This document shows positions 36,065 to 48,189 of a DNA stretch of 64,000 nt, in pieces; within the stretch, counting starts at the first letter, position 1, and each line of letters opens with the position of its first letter. The position numbers and the translations under genes are program-made. The stretch is from Phocoena phocoena (Eukaryota; Chordata; Mammalia; Artiodactyla; Phocoenidae). Under the pieces are notes generated by a model. It was given only the letters and a program-made list of their open reading frames with translations, did no database searches and was not told the origin of the DNA. The stretch covers positions 41,952,022 to 42,016,021 of the forward strand of contig NC_089232.1 in the NCBI RefSeq assembly GCF_963924675.1, in the 5' to 3' direction.

Positions 36065-36386
36065 TTTTTAAAGAAGATGTTGGGGGTAGGAGTTTATTAA
36101 TTTATTAGTTTTTTTTTTTTTTTTGCTGTGTTGGGTCTTCGTTTCTGTGCAAGGGCTTTCTCTAGTTGTGGCAAGCGGGGGGCCACTCTTCATTGCGGTG
36201 CGCGGGCCTCTCACTATCGCAGCCTCTCTTGTTGCGGAGCACAGGCTCCAGATGCGCAGGCTCAGTAGTTGTGGCTCACGGGCCTAGTTGCTCCGCAGCA
36301 TGTGGGATCCTCCCAGACCAGGGCTCGAACCCGTGTCCCCTGCATTAGCAGGCAGATTCTCAACCACTATACCACCAGGGAAGCCC
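36065..36386 (-). mobile_element. Long-form CHR-2-like SINE, antisense, with 16-bp TSD
   Basis: Antisense body from 'gaagccc' at 36386 back through 'gttgcggagcacaggctcca' to 'tgctgtgttgggtcttcg' and a T run (36110-36124). A further 40 bases, 'aagaagatgttgggggtagg', then a second T run precede the TSD. The TSD aatgaatgtgattttt (36049-36064) matches 36387-36402 with one T/C difference. The extra segment is therefore part of the insertion, either a longer SINE subfamily or a 3' transduction. Confidence 0.9.
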
Positions 36387-37058
36387 AACGAATGTGATTT
36401 TTAAAATATATTTTGTAATAGAACATCTATGTAACTCAGCAAACTATTATTTTTTCCAAATGACAAATGCATAATGTTACAAATCATGCATAGATGGAAG
36501 ATCAATTCAAGATACCCTAGTGACCAATGCATTTCACTGTAACAGAGTATGGAAAGACCATTGGTGTGGTTTCAGATTCTATACTGCAACTAACTTTTGA
36601 GAAGGTATCACCTGTCAGATATTAGTGTAGTATCAGAGAAGAGTACCCAAATTTATCTGAAAAGGCTGTTAAAATGTTTCTTCCTTTTCCTACTATGTTT
36701 CTGTGTGAGACCAGATTTTCTTGATATTTTTAATTAAAATTAAGATTTCACAACAGATGGAATACAGAAGCAGAGAAAATTCAGCTGTCTTTATTAAGCC
36801 AGATATTAAAAGAGATTTGCAAAAGTGTAAGATAATGTCACTCTTCTCAATAATTGTCTTTGTTTGGGAAAACATAGAGATTTTTGGTAAAAATACATTT
36901 TATTTATGTTAACAGAATAAGTTTACTGTTATTATTTTTAAATGAATATATAAACCTTTTCCAGGTTTAATTTCTAAAAGAGCAAATATTGAAATATGTA
37001 ATCCATATACAAATGGTCTTTGGGGGGGTCTTTGAAAGGGGTCCTGAGCCAAAAGCCA

Positions 37059-38590
37059 CTACTCCTGACTTCTTGCTTGCAAAAAACTGAAGTATTTGCC
37101 ATAGTCTTTCTGCTGAGTTTTTGTTTCTGGATCCTTTTCAGTATTGCTGTCCTTCTATCACTCATCCTAGTGGGACAGTAGTAGAAAACTGGCCAGTTAT
37201 TTTATTGCTTCAAACAGCCCACCCCCTCCAACCTATACTTTGGGAAAATAATTACCTAGTTTACTTATAGATTATTAAATTTACCATATGATTGACACTG
37301 ACTCATGTCCCTATGTCTTTGAACTGATGCAGTTTATGTTATGTTATGTCAGCTTAACCATTTCCCCCTCAATTAATAAAGGCTGTTCTCCTGGGAAAGT
37401 TAGATTTTATTTTCTTCCCAGAAAGCGAACCATGACCTTAACACCTTTCAGATTTAAAGAGGTGGGATCTCTTTAAATTTCAATGCCTGTAAAGTTTTCT
37501 TTAAGAAACTCAGATAGAATCATCTACCGACATTTCTGATAATTTTCTGAAGCAATAAGAAGAGGTCAAAGATGGACACATCCTTTAAAAAGGGGAGCCT
37601 TTACCGTGGTAGCATTGCTTCATCTCTTTCTATAGAACTTGAAAGCCTGTGCTCAGTAATTTATGTTAATGCTTTATTTTCGAAGTTTTCTTTCTTCCAT
37701 AAGCTCTTCATACTTTGACCAAGAACTGACCTTTCCCCTCTTTGAAATTTACCCTCCAACCTACCCCCACTCTCCAGGCTAGCTTTTCATTAGGGAACAT
37801 GGGAGACAAACCCTCACGTTGCTATGCATTGCGCTCTAGTGGCAGGCCTCCCTGACAAAAATCAAAGAGCTGCTAGTGCCAGAAGGATGAACTCTGTGAT
37901 CTCAGCCCCCGTAAAGAGAAGCATCCCCAGAGAGAGGTTCAATTCATGTCAGAGTTAAATCTTAATTCATCTGAGAGCTGAGAAGCAGTCAGGCTTTTGA
38001 ATATTTTTATTGAGAGACATTTTCCAAATCACAGATCAGATTAATATTTCAGTAACTTCTTTGAATGAGTCTGGTGCAGGGCAACAAACAAAACCAATGG
38101 CTCATGTGCCGTGTGATTTAGAAAGAAGTTTTTAGAGTGTTTAAACAGTTTCTGCTACATTTTTTTCCAGGCTGAGTAGGGACAAAGTCTAAACTCCTCT
38201 TTCTTTTTGTTTTCTTTTTCCTCATCCACCCTTCCCTGCATCCCTCCCTCCCTCCCTTCCTTCCTTCCTTCCTTCTCACTTTTTCTAGGGATTTATTGCT
38301 TTCAAGAACAACCCATTGATTAACACAATCTCATTCTAATGCAACTGTATTTGGGATTTTTGAATGCCATCAATGAGAATGAATGGGGTGTTCTCAGAGG
38401 AATTAGTCTCCTTTGACCTTCATGATGTTAAATACCATGCTACCCTAAATAGGATTGTGTTGTCAGTACTGGAACCTGTCTTAAAGTGGCAGTGAGTCAC
38501 TATAATTCCGAGTTAGAAAAGACTGAGTTTAATTATTCTAAATGTTGAAAGACGTATATCTAACCTTCATAGGAATGTCTGGTGTCTTAA
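37059..38590. other. Anonymous sequence, less AT-rich, with a CCTT tract
   Basis: No repeat recognised over most of 1.5 kb except (CCCT/CCTT)n at 38238-38276. Parts such as 37800-38110 are repeat-free and compositionally ordinary, the kind of sequence in which non-coding conserved elements lie. Conservation cannot be judged from one sequence. Confidence 0.45.
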
Positions 38591-38594
38591 ATTA

Positions 38595-38850
38595 AATGAT
38601 AATATTTATTGAGCATTTAAATGTGTTAGTCACTTAGTGACTTGCATGTATTAAATTATTTAACCACTAGAACCACTTTGTGAGGTCAGTACTTTTATTG
38701 TACTGAAGCCTTTTTATAGATGAGTAAATCGAGGAACTGAGAGTCTTAAAACTTTGTCCAAGAGTATTTATGTGTCAGAAATGAGATCAGAAAACAGGCG
38801 GACACTGGCTTCAGAGAACATGAATTTAACTCTCATGCTATGATTCCTCT
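38595..38850 (-). mobile_element. MIR SINE, antisense
   Basis: 'gataatatttattgagcatt', 'aaattatttaaccactagaa', 'atagatgagtaaatcgagga' and 'aactctcatgctatgattcc' are in MIR order, antisense and well diverged. Confidence 0.75.
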
Positions 38851-39394
38851 CCAGGTAGTCAAAATATAGTGATCGAAAATAAACAGTAGTGAATTCTGTT
38901 AGCAGCTTATGGAATTTTCATTATTTCTTGTACTTAACTTTACTGATTCATTTCCCTTTCACTGTAGGACAACTGAAATATTCCTGCCTTGGTACATGTT
39001 ATTCCCTAATATGGAATGCCCTTTCTCTTTTTACTAGTCAAATGCAACGCATTCTTTAAAGCTCATTTCAAATTTCATTTTCTCCATAAAACTATCTGTT
39101 AAAAACCAGAGGCTCCCAAAATCTAAGAGTTGCAATGGAATATAGGGGATTTCTAGTACAATTTCTATCCAAACCTAGAAATCACTGAACAACTCTAAGA
39201 CCATTAGCTTTTGATTAAAAACATGCTTTTACAGGACACCCACTATCTTCTCTTCATAAACTTCTATTTAGCTAGTAATTCTTACTGTCTTAAGCTAGAC
39301 TAATATCTTATTCTTTTTTTTTTATCTTATTCTTTAAATGAAATTTAGCATTGTTCAGCTATTTTCATTAACCCTCTCATTTATTCATATATTT

Positions 39395-39755
39395 GCACTT
39401 TCAATCAATATTTATTGGAGTTTTTTAATGTACACTCTTATAGATGCTAGAAGGTAAAATAAAAAAGACACAGACCTTGTTTTAAAAAAACAGATGCTTT
39501 TAAGATGTCTAATATAGACTAGAAGACCAGGGAATGACAGTAAACCCTGAGTTGAGATTTAAAGAGAGAGTAGGATTTAGCTATTTTGAAAAGAGGAGGA
39601 AAAACATTAAAAGCTGAGGAATGATTCCTATTTTACAGCTGGAGTACCTGAGGCATAGAAAAGTAAAGTAATTTTTTCAAGATTGTAAGGCTAGTTATTG
39701 GAAGAATTGAAATTCGAGTTGGCATTTTCACTCCATAGTTGATGCTTTTAAATTA
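39395..39755 (-). repeat. Old repeat followed by a MIR fragment
   Basis: 39395-39610 carries 'caatcaatatttattggagt' and 'aaacagatgcttttaagatg', like the unassigned ancient repeat above. 39615-39755 reads as an antisense MIR ('cctattttacagctggagta', 'cctgaggcatagaaaagta'). Confidence 0.5.
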
Positions 39756-40707
39756 GAGTAATGAAAGAGTAGCATCATATTCAAGGAGTTGTAAGTAATT
39801 ACTTAAGGCTAAAGTGTGGGCTGTGCTAAGTGAAGGATTGAGATGGTGATAAAATGAAGAGTCAGGCAGAGGCCAGCTGGTAATGAATTTTGGAAGCTAC
39901 TCCAATGCATTAGGATTGTATTCTCATTATCCATTTCTTCTAACACTAGGAGAACCTTTTGAGTTTGTCCTCATTTTACTGGTTTGGTTTTCTCTAATGA
40001 CAATTTTGGGTTCTCCTGGTGCAATTATTGATTTTTATTCTGTTGTTACTTTTAAAAGTTACTTGTTTCTTTGACTATTTTGTAGCCAGCTTCATTTCTT
40101 TGTCCTGTTCCCTCTCATAATATGGCCCTCTCATGACTCCCTGCTTCTGCTTCATAGAACTTATCTTTTAGATACTTTTGCTACACCAAATAAATGTTTA
40201 ACATGGTATTTTTAAGTTTTGCATAGGAAGCAGTTTCAGCAATATGCTTTTATTCCAAGTTTTTTTCTTAACTTTCAGTATTTTTTACATATTTATATTA
40301 CATATTTATGTGTTTTAATGTAATATGTATTTATATATGTATTTGTTTATCTATCCTTGCACTCAGGGACATCTAGACAGGTGCTACATGCCTACACACA
40401 GCTATATCTTTAGTCCTCTTAATTGTATATTTTAGCTCTGAGAAAATTTGCACCTAGATCTGTCCATGATTCAAAAGTCAGTATTTTATGGTCTCTAGAC
40501 CAGTCTGTGCCGCACAGCAGTTTTAATTTCGGGGACTTAACCATTCTGGAGGATCAGATTAATCTCTGGTTGCCATTTGATTGCCAGAAAATTTCATATT
40601 ATGTGTTAGGAGAAAAGTGTTCAACGGTCAAATAAATTTGGGAAATACAATGTGCTACTTCCCACTTTTGGAAATGCACCATGAAGCACCTGGAGAAGTC
40701 CTGTACC
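39756..40707. other. Anonymous AT-rich sequence
   Basis: No gene or repeat recognised. The 110-codon open frame from 40581 is only informative where it enters the L1 that follows. Confidence 0.45.
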
Positions 40708-40722
40708 AAAGAAGTTTGTTAA

Positions 40723-41222
40723 AAACTACAACGAGGTACCACCTCACAACGGTCAGAATGGCCATCATTAAAAACTCTACAAATAACAAATGCTGGGGAG
40801 GGTGTGGAGAAAAGGGAACCCTCCTACACTGTTGGTGGGAATGTGAGTTGATACAGCTACTATGGAGAACAGTATGGAGGTTCCTCAGAAAACTCAAAAA
40901 TAGAACCATATGATCCAGCAATCCCATTCCTGGGCATATATCCAACAAAACTATAATTCAAAAAGTTACATGCACCCCTATGTTCATAGCAACACTATTC
41001 ACAATAGCCAAGACATGGAAACAACCTAAACATCCATCAACAGATGAACAGGTAAAGAAGATGTGGTACATATATACAATGGAATACTACTCGGCCATAA
41101 AAAAGAACGACATAATGGCATTTGCAGCAACATGGATGCAACTAGAGATTACCATATTAAATGAAGTAAGTCAGAAAGAGAAAGACAAATACCATATGAT
41201 ATCACTTATGTGTGGAATTTAA
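40723..41222 (+). pseudogene. L1 ORF2 C-terminal fragment
   Basis: Encodes only the end of ORF2p. The cysteine motif of the CX3CX7HX4C type is intact ([18 protein letters not shown]) near 40790-40845. A frameshift near 40907 separates it from the terminal frame 40980-41222, which ends KEKDKYHMISLMCGI, the normal L1 ORF2 end. There is no endonuclease or polymerase domain, so it is dead on arrival. Confidence 0.88.
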
Positions 41223-41540
41223 AATATGACACAAATGAACTTATCTATGAATCAGAAACAGACTCACAGACATAGAGAACAGACTTGTGGTTGCCAAGGG
41301 GGAGAGGATTGGGGAAGGGATGGAGTGGGAGGTTGGGGTTAGCAGGTGTAAGCTATTATATAAAGAATGGATAAACAACAAGGTCCTACTGTATAGTACA
41401 GGGAACTATATTCAATATCCTATGATAAACCATAATAGAAAAGAATATTAAAAAAGGAATGTATGTATGTATAACCGAATCACTTTGCTGTACGCAGAAA
41501 TTAACACAACATTGTAAATCAACTATACTTCAATTTAAAA
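40723..41540 (+). mobile_element. 5'-truncated L1, sense, with 15-bp TSD
   Basis: The last 820 bp of an L1: the ORF2 C-terminus, then a 3' UTR with a G-rich tract ('caagggggagaggattgggg', 'agtgggaggttggggttag') and the end 'caacattgtaaatcaactat'. The TSD aaagaagtttgttaa (40708-40722) matches aaagaagctcgttaa (41541-41555) with two transitions. The 3' UTR differs from the 8.48-kb L1, so it is another subfamily. Confidence 0.92.
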
Positions 41541-41810
41541 AAAGAAGCTCGTTAATCATTCTTTTAAAAAATTTGTTAAACTTACTTTCAAGGAAAATGT
41601 TATATTTATGTCTATTCACCATCTCTGGACGCTACTTTGGTAAATGCTATGGAATAAATAAAGTCTGCTTCCCGTAGACTTTGTGGGCCTGCTAGCCTCA
41701 ATCCGGCATGACACTTACTTGCAATGCTTCTTAGGTAAGTATATCCAAGTTCTACAAAACAGCGCCCCAACTTCCCATCACTTTGTATCATATTGTACAC
41801 ATTTTAACTT

Positions 41811-42230
41811 TTTTTTTTTTTTGCTGAGATATAATTTACATAGATTAAAATTCACCCTTTTTAAAAAGAGTAGTCCTATGTTTGGCAAATGCATATAGTC
41901 ATGTAACTACCTCTACAATCAAAATACAGAATCGGGCTTCCCTGGTGGCGCAGTGGTTGAGAGTACGCCTGCCGATGCAGGGGACACGGGTTCGTGCCCT
42001 GGTCCGGGAAGATCCCACATGCCGCTGAGCGGCTGGGCCCGTGAGCCGTGGCCACTGAACCTGCGCATCCGGAGCCTGTGCTCTGCAACGGGAGAGGCAA
42101 CAACAGTGAGAGGCCCACGTACCGCAAAAAAAAAAAAAAAAAAAATACAGAACCATGGTGAATATTTAAAAACTTCAGTACCTAAATGGGTGTGTAAACA
42201 GAGGCGTGGGTGAAATTTGTCGAACTCAGA
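41811..42230 (-). mobile_element. Old L1M 3' end, antisense, split by a SINE
   Basis: T run, then 'gctgagatataatttacata' and 'gattaaaattcacccttttt' is the antisense 3' end of an old L1. It is cut by the CHR SINE at 41934-42145; continuation beyond it is faint. Confidence 0.6.
41934..42145 (+). mobile_element. CHR-2-like SINE, sense, with TSD
   Basis: Complete 212-bp copy from 'gggcttccctggtggcgcag' to 'cacgtaccgc' and 20 A's. The tRNA-like head has A-box-like 'tggcgcagtggtt' and B-box-like 'gggttcgtgcc' sequences for RNA polymerase III. The TSD aaaatacagaa is at 41921-41931 and 42142-42152. The left junction 'tc/aaaa' fits an L1-type nick, so L1 machinery mobilised it. Confidence 0.95.
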
Positions 42231-42722
42231 AGGTATGCTTCTTGCAGTTGACAAATGCTCACCAGTTTACTGGTAAATACAGACACTGAATCTATATGTT
42301 AGAGCCTGAGAATAGGAGTAGATTAAAGTCTTTTTGGAAGTGATCTGTGTCGTTCTGTTTAAGGGAGTGGATTTAGGGATATTCAAGCATGTATTTTTTT
42401 CCATCCATCCCTATGGACAGGAAAATTCATAAAATTCCTCTTTTCAACTCTCCCCTCTTCATACACTTAACATATGGTTTGTGTTCTCAACTTCTCTTTT
42501 GTTTAATTTGTGGGGTGTGTGTGTGTGTTTGTGTATTTGTTATAGTCAGAAAATGAGAGAAATGTATTAGATATTGTGACCCTTTTCCCATGCTAACAGC
42601 AAAGTAATTTATGAATAACAAAGTAGCATTGAAATGTAAGCTATTCTTATACATCTCTTATCTTCACAATAGTGCTCAGTAAAATACGGATAAAAGTTTA
42701 TATGTAATGAGTATTTTTCTTT

Positions 42723-42912
42723 TTTTTTTGCGGCACGCGGGCCTCTCACTGCTGTGGCCTCTCCCGTTGCGGAGCAACAGGCTCCGGACGCGCAGGCTCA
42801 GCGGCCATGGCTCACAGGCGCAGCATGTGGGATCTTCCCGGACCGGGTCACAAACCCATGTCCCCTGCATCGGCAGGCGGACTCTCAACCACTGCGCCAC
42901 CACGGAAGCCCT
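42723..42912 (-). mobile_element. CHR-2-like SINE, antisense, internally deleted
   Basis: Antisense copy with body 'gcggcacgcgggcctctcac' to 'accacggaagccc'. Compared with sibling copies it lacks about 18 bases between 'ggctcacagg' and 'cgcagcatgtggg'. The TSD tgagtatttttcttt (42708-42722) matches 42913-42927 with one difference. Confidence 0.93.
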
Positions 42913-42927
42913 TGAGTGTTTTTCTTT

Positions 42928-44260
42928 GATTGAGTGGTTGGTTGATGCGTGAGCAACACTGGACAGTGATATTGGAGTGAAGTTTAATTTTAGACTTAGA
43001 GCTGTCTTCTAATGAAGTTTTTGATGATGAGTATATAAAAATTGAAAGGTAAATCTTTTGAAAGGTAAATCTGAATGCACTTTGAAAGGTAAATCTGAAT
43101 GCACTTCTGCCTGTGATCTGGTCCTATCATCTGGACCACATTTACCTGTCTAATTCTCTTCTTTCAGCTCAGTATGACATACTCGTTTTTAGTACAAGAT
43201 AGGTCGTGTTTATCTGTTGCATTGTCTATGGTCCAGTGATCTCTTTTGTAGTCTAAAGGGAACTGTATGAAAACTGAACTGGGTCAAGGAGTCTGAGAGT
43301 GTTAAAGTTCACCAAGAAATCAAGATGAGGCTTTGCAGAAACAAGAGGAAGTTAAAATTAGTATGAATTGATTTCCCTACTCCCTTTTCAGAAATTGTTC
43401 TCACATGTTGCAAGCCCCTTGGCCATTTATGTGATGCTCTGTGTTATGACTGTGACATGACTATGCCAGAGGATGGCCAAGGTCAACAATGTGACCTATT
43501 TTTATTTTTTCTTAATAGGAAAAAGTTGCCATTCTTTTCCCACACTGGCAGAGTCTTTCTGTGTGTGTGGCTTTGCAGACTCCTTTTTGTGAACATTTCA
43601 CATCTTTTCCTTTGATTAAGCTTGTTAGATTTCAGACCTCCTTGAACTTTAAACTTCTCATTTCCAGCTTTTCCAGTTAGATGTTCTAAATCTAGTGATC
43701 CATTACACAGTATTATTAACTTATCTATCCTTTGGCAGCTTTATAAATTATTTCAATAATATATTTTTCTTAAAACAGAAAAACAAACAGGGGATAAAAC
43801 TACTCTTTTAAACTACTTTCTATTTAAAATTGGATAATTTTATTTACAAATCTGAATTCTCTGAAAGAAATAAGAATGTATTCATTATGTGGATACTTCA
43901 TACATCTCAGCTTTCAGGTTTTCTTGAACTCTGAGGCTGGGTTACAAAGAAGTCTGAGTTGTTTGTTGATTAAATCAGTGCCGTTTAATTGGTTTACTCA
44001 TGAATCTACCTAAATGAATTACTAATATATTAAAGATAATATATGCTTACTATGTAAACAACAACAAACCTTTTACTAAAACATGAAATATTTAGTAGAA
44101 AATTCAGGTCATATAACAGGTAATATAAAATATCTAAAATCAAGGTGAACATTTCTTTTCCAAAATGTACAATTAACTTAATGTTCCAACTCACTTTTTG
44201 TGTATATAAAAAAAAAAAATAAGTGATGTCAGAATTGTAAGTTAGGGAATATTGTTGAGA
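42928..44260. other. Anonymous sequence with a small local duplication
   Basis: The unit 'tgaaaggtaaatct' occurs three times in 43042-43096, the last two sharing 'gaatgcact', so slippage occurred in two steps. Otherwise no gene or repeat recognised. Confidence 0.5.
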
Positions 44261-44924
44261 GACTTTCAGTCAAGATGGCAGCCTTAAGTGATGCAAAATT
44301 CCACCCAATCACTTTCTGGATCCAAGCACAGAGTATGTTAGGGAAAAAAATAATTTAAAAGCATATTTGAATGTGAATCCAAGAAATGGAAAACTTAGCT
44401 GCCAGAAGCAAAGACTGAAATTAGGTAGCATAGTGAGCTGTTACTGAAGTTGAATGTCTCATGGGGGAATCTCAGGACCTTGATGCCTGGGTTTTAATAA
44501 CTATGTGGACATGTGATAAGAAATTAAATCTGTGCAAATCGGGATGCTGAAACTGAGCTACAGAGAGTTGCTATGTTCAGGAAACTGAGAATAGGAACAA
44601 ACTATCTGCTGGCTTGGAAGCAATAAGAAACCAGCATTTTCTAGTGCCATAGGTAGGAAAAGTCAAGAGCTAGAATATAAAATCCCAACCTGTGCTTTGA
44701 ATAACTCTGGAGTCCAAATTCACATTGACTACATTAGGAGGTAGAACCACAGGTTAAATTATTAAGAAAAATGTTGAGCCATTGCTGAAATAAAATATCT
44801 CGAGGTAGAAATCATAAACAACATGAAGAGATTTTGATATAAATATGTCAAAAATGTAAAAGGCACAACAGAAAGAAGAAAAACATAAAGCTTGGGTAAG
44901 ACAGTATGAAAGAAGAGTGAGCAT

Positions 44925-46392
44925 TTTTGTTTTGGCAAACATGTACAGCTGTGCAACCAGCACCACTATAAACAAGACATAAAACAGCTCCTTTGCCTCC
45001 AAATGTTTTCCATGCCCTCCTTTATAGCCAATCCTTCTTCCCAACCCCAGGCTCTGATAACAACTGATCCATTTTCTGTCCCAGTAGCTTTGGCTTTTCC
45101 AGAATGTCATTCAAGTGAAGCTACACAGTATGTATAGCCTTTTGAATGTAGCTTCTTTCACCTAACATGATGAATCTGAGATTCATCCATATTGTTGCAT
45201 ATATCAGAACAGGAGTTCATTCCCTTTTATTACTAAATATTATTCCATTTTATAGAGATGTCACATTATTTTTGTCCATTCTCTAGTTGAGGAATATATG
45301 AATTGTTCCCAGGTCTAGCAATTATGAATAAAGATGTTATAAATATTTATGTATAGGTTTTGGTGGGAATGTAAATTGCCATTTCACGTAGATAAATACC
45401 TAGGCGTTGGGCTGTTGGGTCATATGATAAGCGTATGCTTAACTTCATAAGAAACTTCCAAACATCTTCCAAAGAGGCTGTAATAATTTGCATTCCCACC
45501 AGCAACATAAGAGGGATTCTACTTATTCTGCATCATCATCAGTAATTTGTAATGTCAGCTCTGATCATCTATATGGTTTTGAATAGGAGGGATGAAAGTA
45601 GAATATCCTCACTTTATTTCTGATCTTAGGGGGGAAATCATTCATTGTTTCACTAGTACATATGATATTTGCTGTAGATTTTTTGTAGATATCCTTTATC
45701 AGATTAAGGAAATAAGGAAATTCTCTTCAATTCTGAGTTTGGCAAGAGTTTATTGTTGTTGTTGTGTTGAATCACTTTGGTGGTTGAATTTTAATGATTT
45801 CTTTTTCCGCATCTATTGAGATGTTAATATCTTTTAAAAATCTGTAGTCTATTGATATGGTGAATTACAATGATTGATTTACAATGTTTAACCAGATTTG
45901 CACTCCTGGGATGTCTCATTTGGTCATGATATTTTGTCCTTTTTGTTCATTGCTAGATTCAGTTTGCTAGTATTTTGTTGAGGATATTTGTATCTAGGTT
46001 CAGAAAGAACATTAGTTTGCATTTTTTTTTTTTGTAATCTATTTATATGACTTGGCTGGTCTCATAGTAAATCTTCTCTCCTTTTCCATATAATGGAAGA
46101 GTTTGTGTAGAACTGATATTATTTATTTCTTACTTGTTTGGTAGAATTTGTCAGTGGAGGCGTCTGAGCATGGAGTTTTCTTGGTTAGTAGATCTGTAAC
46201 TATAAATTTAATACCTTTAATAGATATAATAATCTTCAGTTTTTCCATTTCTTCTTGAGTGAGCTTTGGCAATTTGTGTCTTAAAAATAATCTGTCCATT
46301 TCATCTATGTTGTAAAATTTATAGGAAGAGTTGTTCATAATATTTTCTTATTATCTTTTAATATTTGTAGTTATGACCCTTTATTTGAAATA
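44925..46392 (-). mobile_element. Old L1, antisense, inserted in the L1M
   Basis: Antisense landmarks run from the 3' side ('gtgcaaccagcaccactata', 'attactaaatattattccat', 'gggctgttgggtcatatgat', 'cattcccaccagcaacataa') to the polymerase region ('ctatttatatgacttggctg', 'tttgcactcctgggatg'). It is 5'-truncated within ORF2. Sense L1 sequence on both sides suggests it inserted into the older copy. Confidence 0.8.
46123..46338 (-). pseudogene. L1 ORF2 fragment, start of the polymerase domain
   Basis: A 71-codon minus-strand frame reads IDEMDRLFLRHKLPKLTQEE and later DKFYQTSKK. This is the segment just before and into the L1 reverse-transcriptase domain. The usual SPGPDGF-like element is degraded to TPCSDASTD. 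Nothing functional remains. Confidence 0.8.
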
Positions 46393-47559
46393 GGTAATCT
46401 TAACAATCAGCCAAGTAGAAATTCTGGAAACTAAAAATATAGTAATTGAAATTAAAAGGTTAGACAGCAAGTTAACTACAGGTGAAAAAAAGCTTAGTGA
46501 ATTACAAGATAGGAGATAGGAGAAAAATCACCAAGAATACAACAAATGTAAGTCAAATATGGGAAGTATGAAATAGAAGTTGAAACATAGCGGACAGAAG
46601 GTTAAACTTGCATATATGTCTAGTAAGAATTACAAAAAAGGAGAATAGATAGAATGGCAATATCCAAATAGCTAATATTCAATAATTCTCTAGAGGTGAT
46701 AAAAAATGAGTCTTTGGGGGCTTTGAAGCCCAATGAGTCCTGAGCAGAAAAAATAAAAACAAAATACATACCTAGACCAATTAATGCAAAATATTAGCAC
46801 ATCAAAGTACTAAGAAAAATAAAACAACTTTTTCATCTTAGAATTTGTAACTCTGATAAATTGTCAACCAGGATTAAGTATGAAATACATTTTCACATAG
46901 AATTAATATGTGTAATACATACATTCTTGCAGAAAGAACAATTACAAGAAGGAAATTGTATCTAGAACAAAAACATGTCATGTATGAAGAAATTATAATC
47001 AAAGAAATTTGTAAACATTAATTTGTAATAATTAAAGATTAATTTGAGGAATTATTTTAAAAGGAGAAAATAGCAATCACTTGGACAATGAGAGGAAGTA
47101 TCCAGAGCTAAAATAGTCTAAGTTTCTTGCATAATTTAAGAGATGGATAGACCTATGGACTACTTAGGTCTCTAGTAGGCTTAGAATAAGTATATATTTT
47201 AGAAGAGGGGAAGATGACCACTAAAATAATAGAAATAGAAGGTAAACTTTTCAGACAAGGAAGGGAAATTTAAAGAATAAATAGAATTTGATAAATCTAA
47301 TAGGAGGCAGGAAGAAAAATATAAGTTGGATTTAATAAAAGATATGGTAAATAAAAAGACAGAACGTAAAGTTAAAAATTATTGAACATATATCAGCAAT
47401 AACATTAAATGTTAATAAAATAAACTTCCCTATTAAAAGAGAAATATATTTGGATGGTATAAAAAAAATTCTTAAACAAAGATAAAGGTATATCTGGCAA
47501 GTATTAAAAGAAAGATGTTATAATTTTAAATTGGGAAATCCAGGTTTGAAGGAAAGCAT

Positions 47560-48050
47560 TAATGGGTTTATCAAGTACTGTATTTGCCTATTGTCTCTTA
47601 ATTCCAAATCTGCTCTTGTACACTTTGCTCTGTGATGCTAGTCTGGGATTCAGCAAACTACATTTCCCAGTTGTTTTTCCAGTTGGTTTCCATTAAGTTC
47701 TGTCAATAGGTGGCACTAGAGAGAGTGAAAAGGATAAGGAACTTGCTATTCTTTCCTCTCATTGTTGCTCCTTTGGGCACATTCAGAACCAGTCTTGTCC
47801 TGCCTCTTTATTAGCAGTCTGAGCAACATTTCCACAGGGCAGCTTCTCTGAGCTTATAGGTTCTAGGAAGTCTATTCCTCCCCTTTTGCATCCTCAGTTC
47901 TAGAGATAGTAACTGCTTCTCACAGTTATTATCTCTGAGTGACCTCAAATTCTTTCAACCCTCCAACATTTGTGCAAAAACTTTTCTGTATAGTGTGATT
48001 TTTCCTTCCTGATGGAATCCTGACTATATAGATCAGAATAGAATAAAAAT
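47560..48050. repeat. Old interspersed repeat inside L1M
   Basis: 'gcctattgtctcttaattcc', 'gtacactttgctctgtgatg' and 'ctgtcaataggtggcactag' form a familiar mammalian repeat series that interrupts the L1M. Family not assigned. Confidence 0.5.
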
Positions 48051-48189
48051 AAAGAGACTTATGCAGTGATTATCCACCTGAAAGACATAAGTCAATATTC
48101 TGTATTTAGTTAACAATACTATCTGAAGATACATAAAGAAAAGCCCTAAATAAAGGTAAAAAGCAAAAATCCATAATTGTAGTGAAAAG

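Larger units (their letters stand above)
34962..37058 (+). mobile_element. hAT-Charlie DNA transposon, split by two insertions
   Basis: The 5' end 'cagttttcaaagtatgattt' with 'gagagtccacaagacatttt' stops at about 35029 and resumes at 35473 with 'ggtaacactaagacattg', 'ggcatttgcactgttgatgc' and 'aaactgctggtgccttagca'. A SINE then interrupts it, and it continues from 36387 to 'gaaaggggtcctgagccaaa'. The middle holds a decayed transposase: phrases around 35680-35960 read like the hAT dimerisation region, such as 'ggaagtatgcataaaac' and 'gatgactgacagaaaaacta'. Many stops make it inactive. The 3' inverted end is eroded. Confidence 0.8.

Noticed and set aside
41934..42010. Functional tRNA gene
   Set aside because: The A- and B-box-like sequences belong to the tRNA-derived head of a CHR SINE; no cloverleaf-length intact tRNA is present.
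44262..46392. Twin-primed (5'-inverted) single L1
   Set aside because: The sense and antisense parts cover overlapping L1 regions (both include polymerase sequence), so they are separate insertions.
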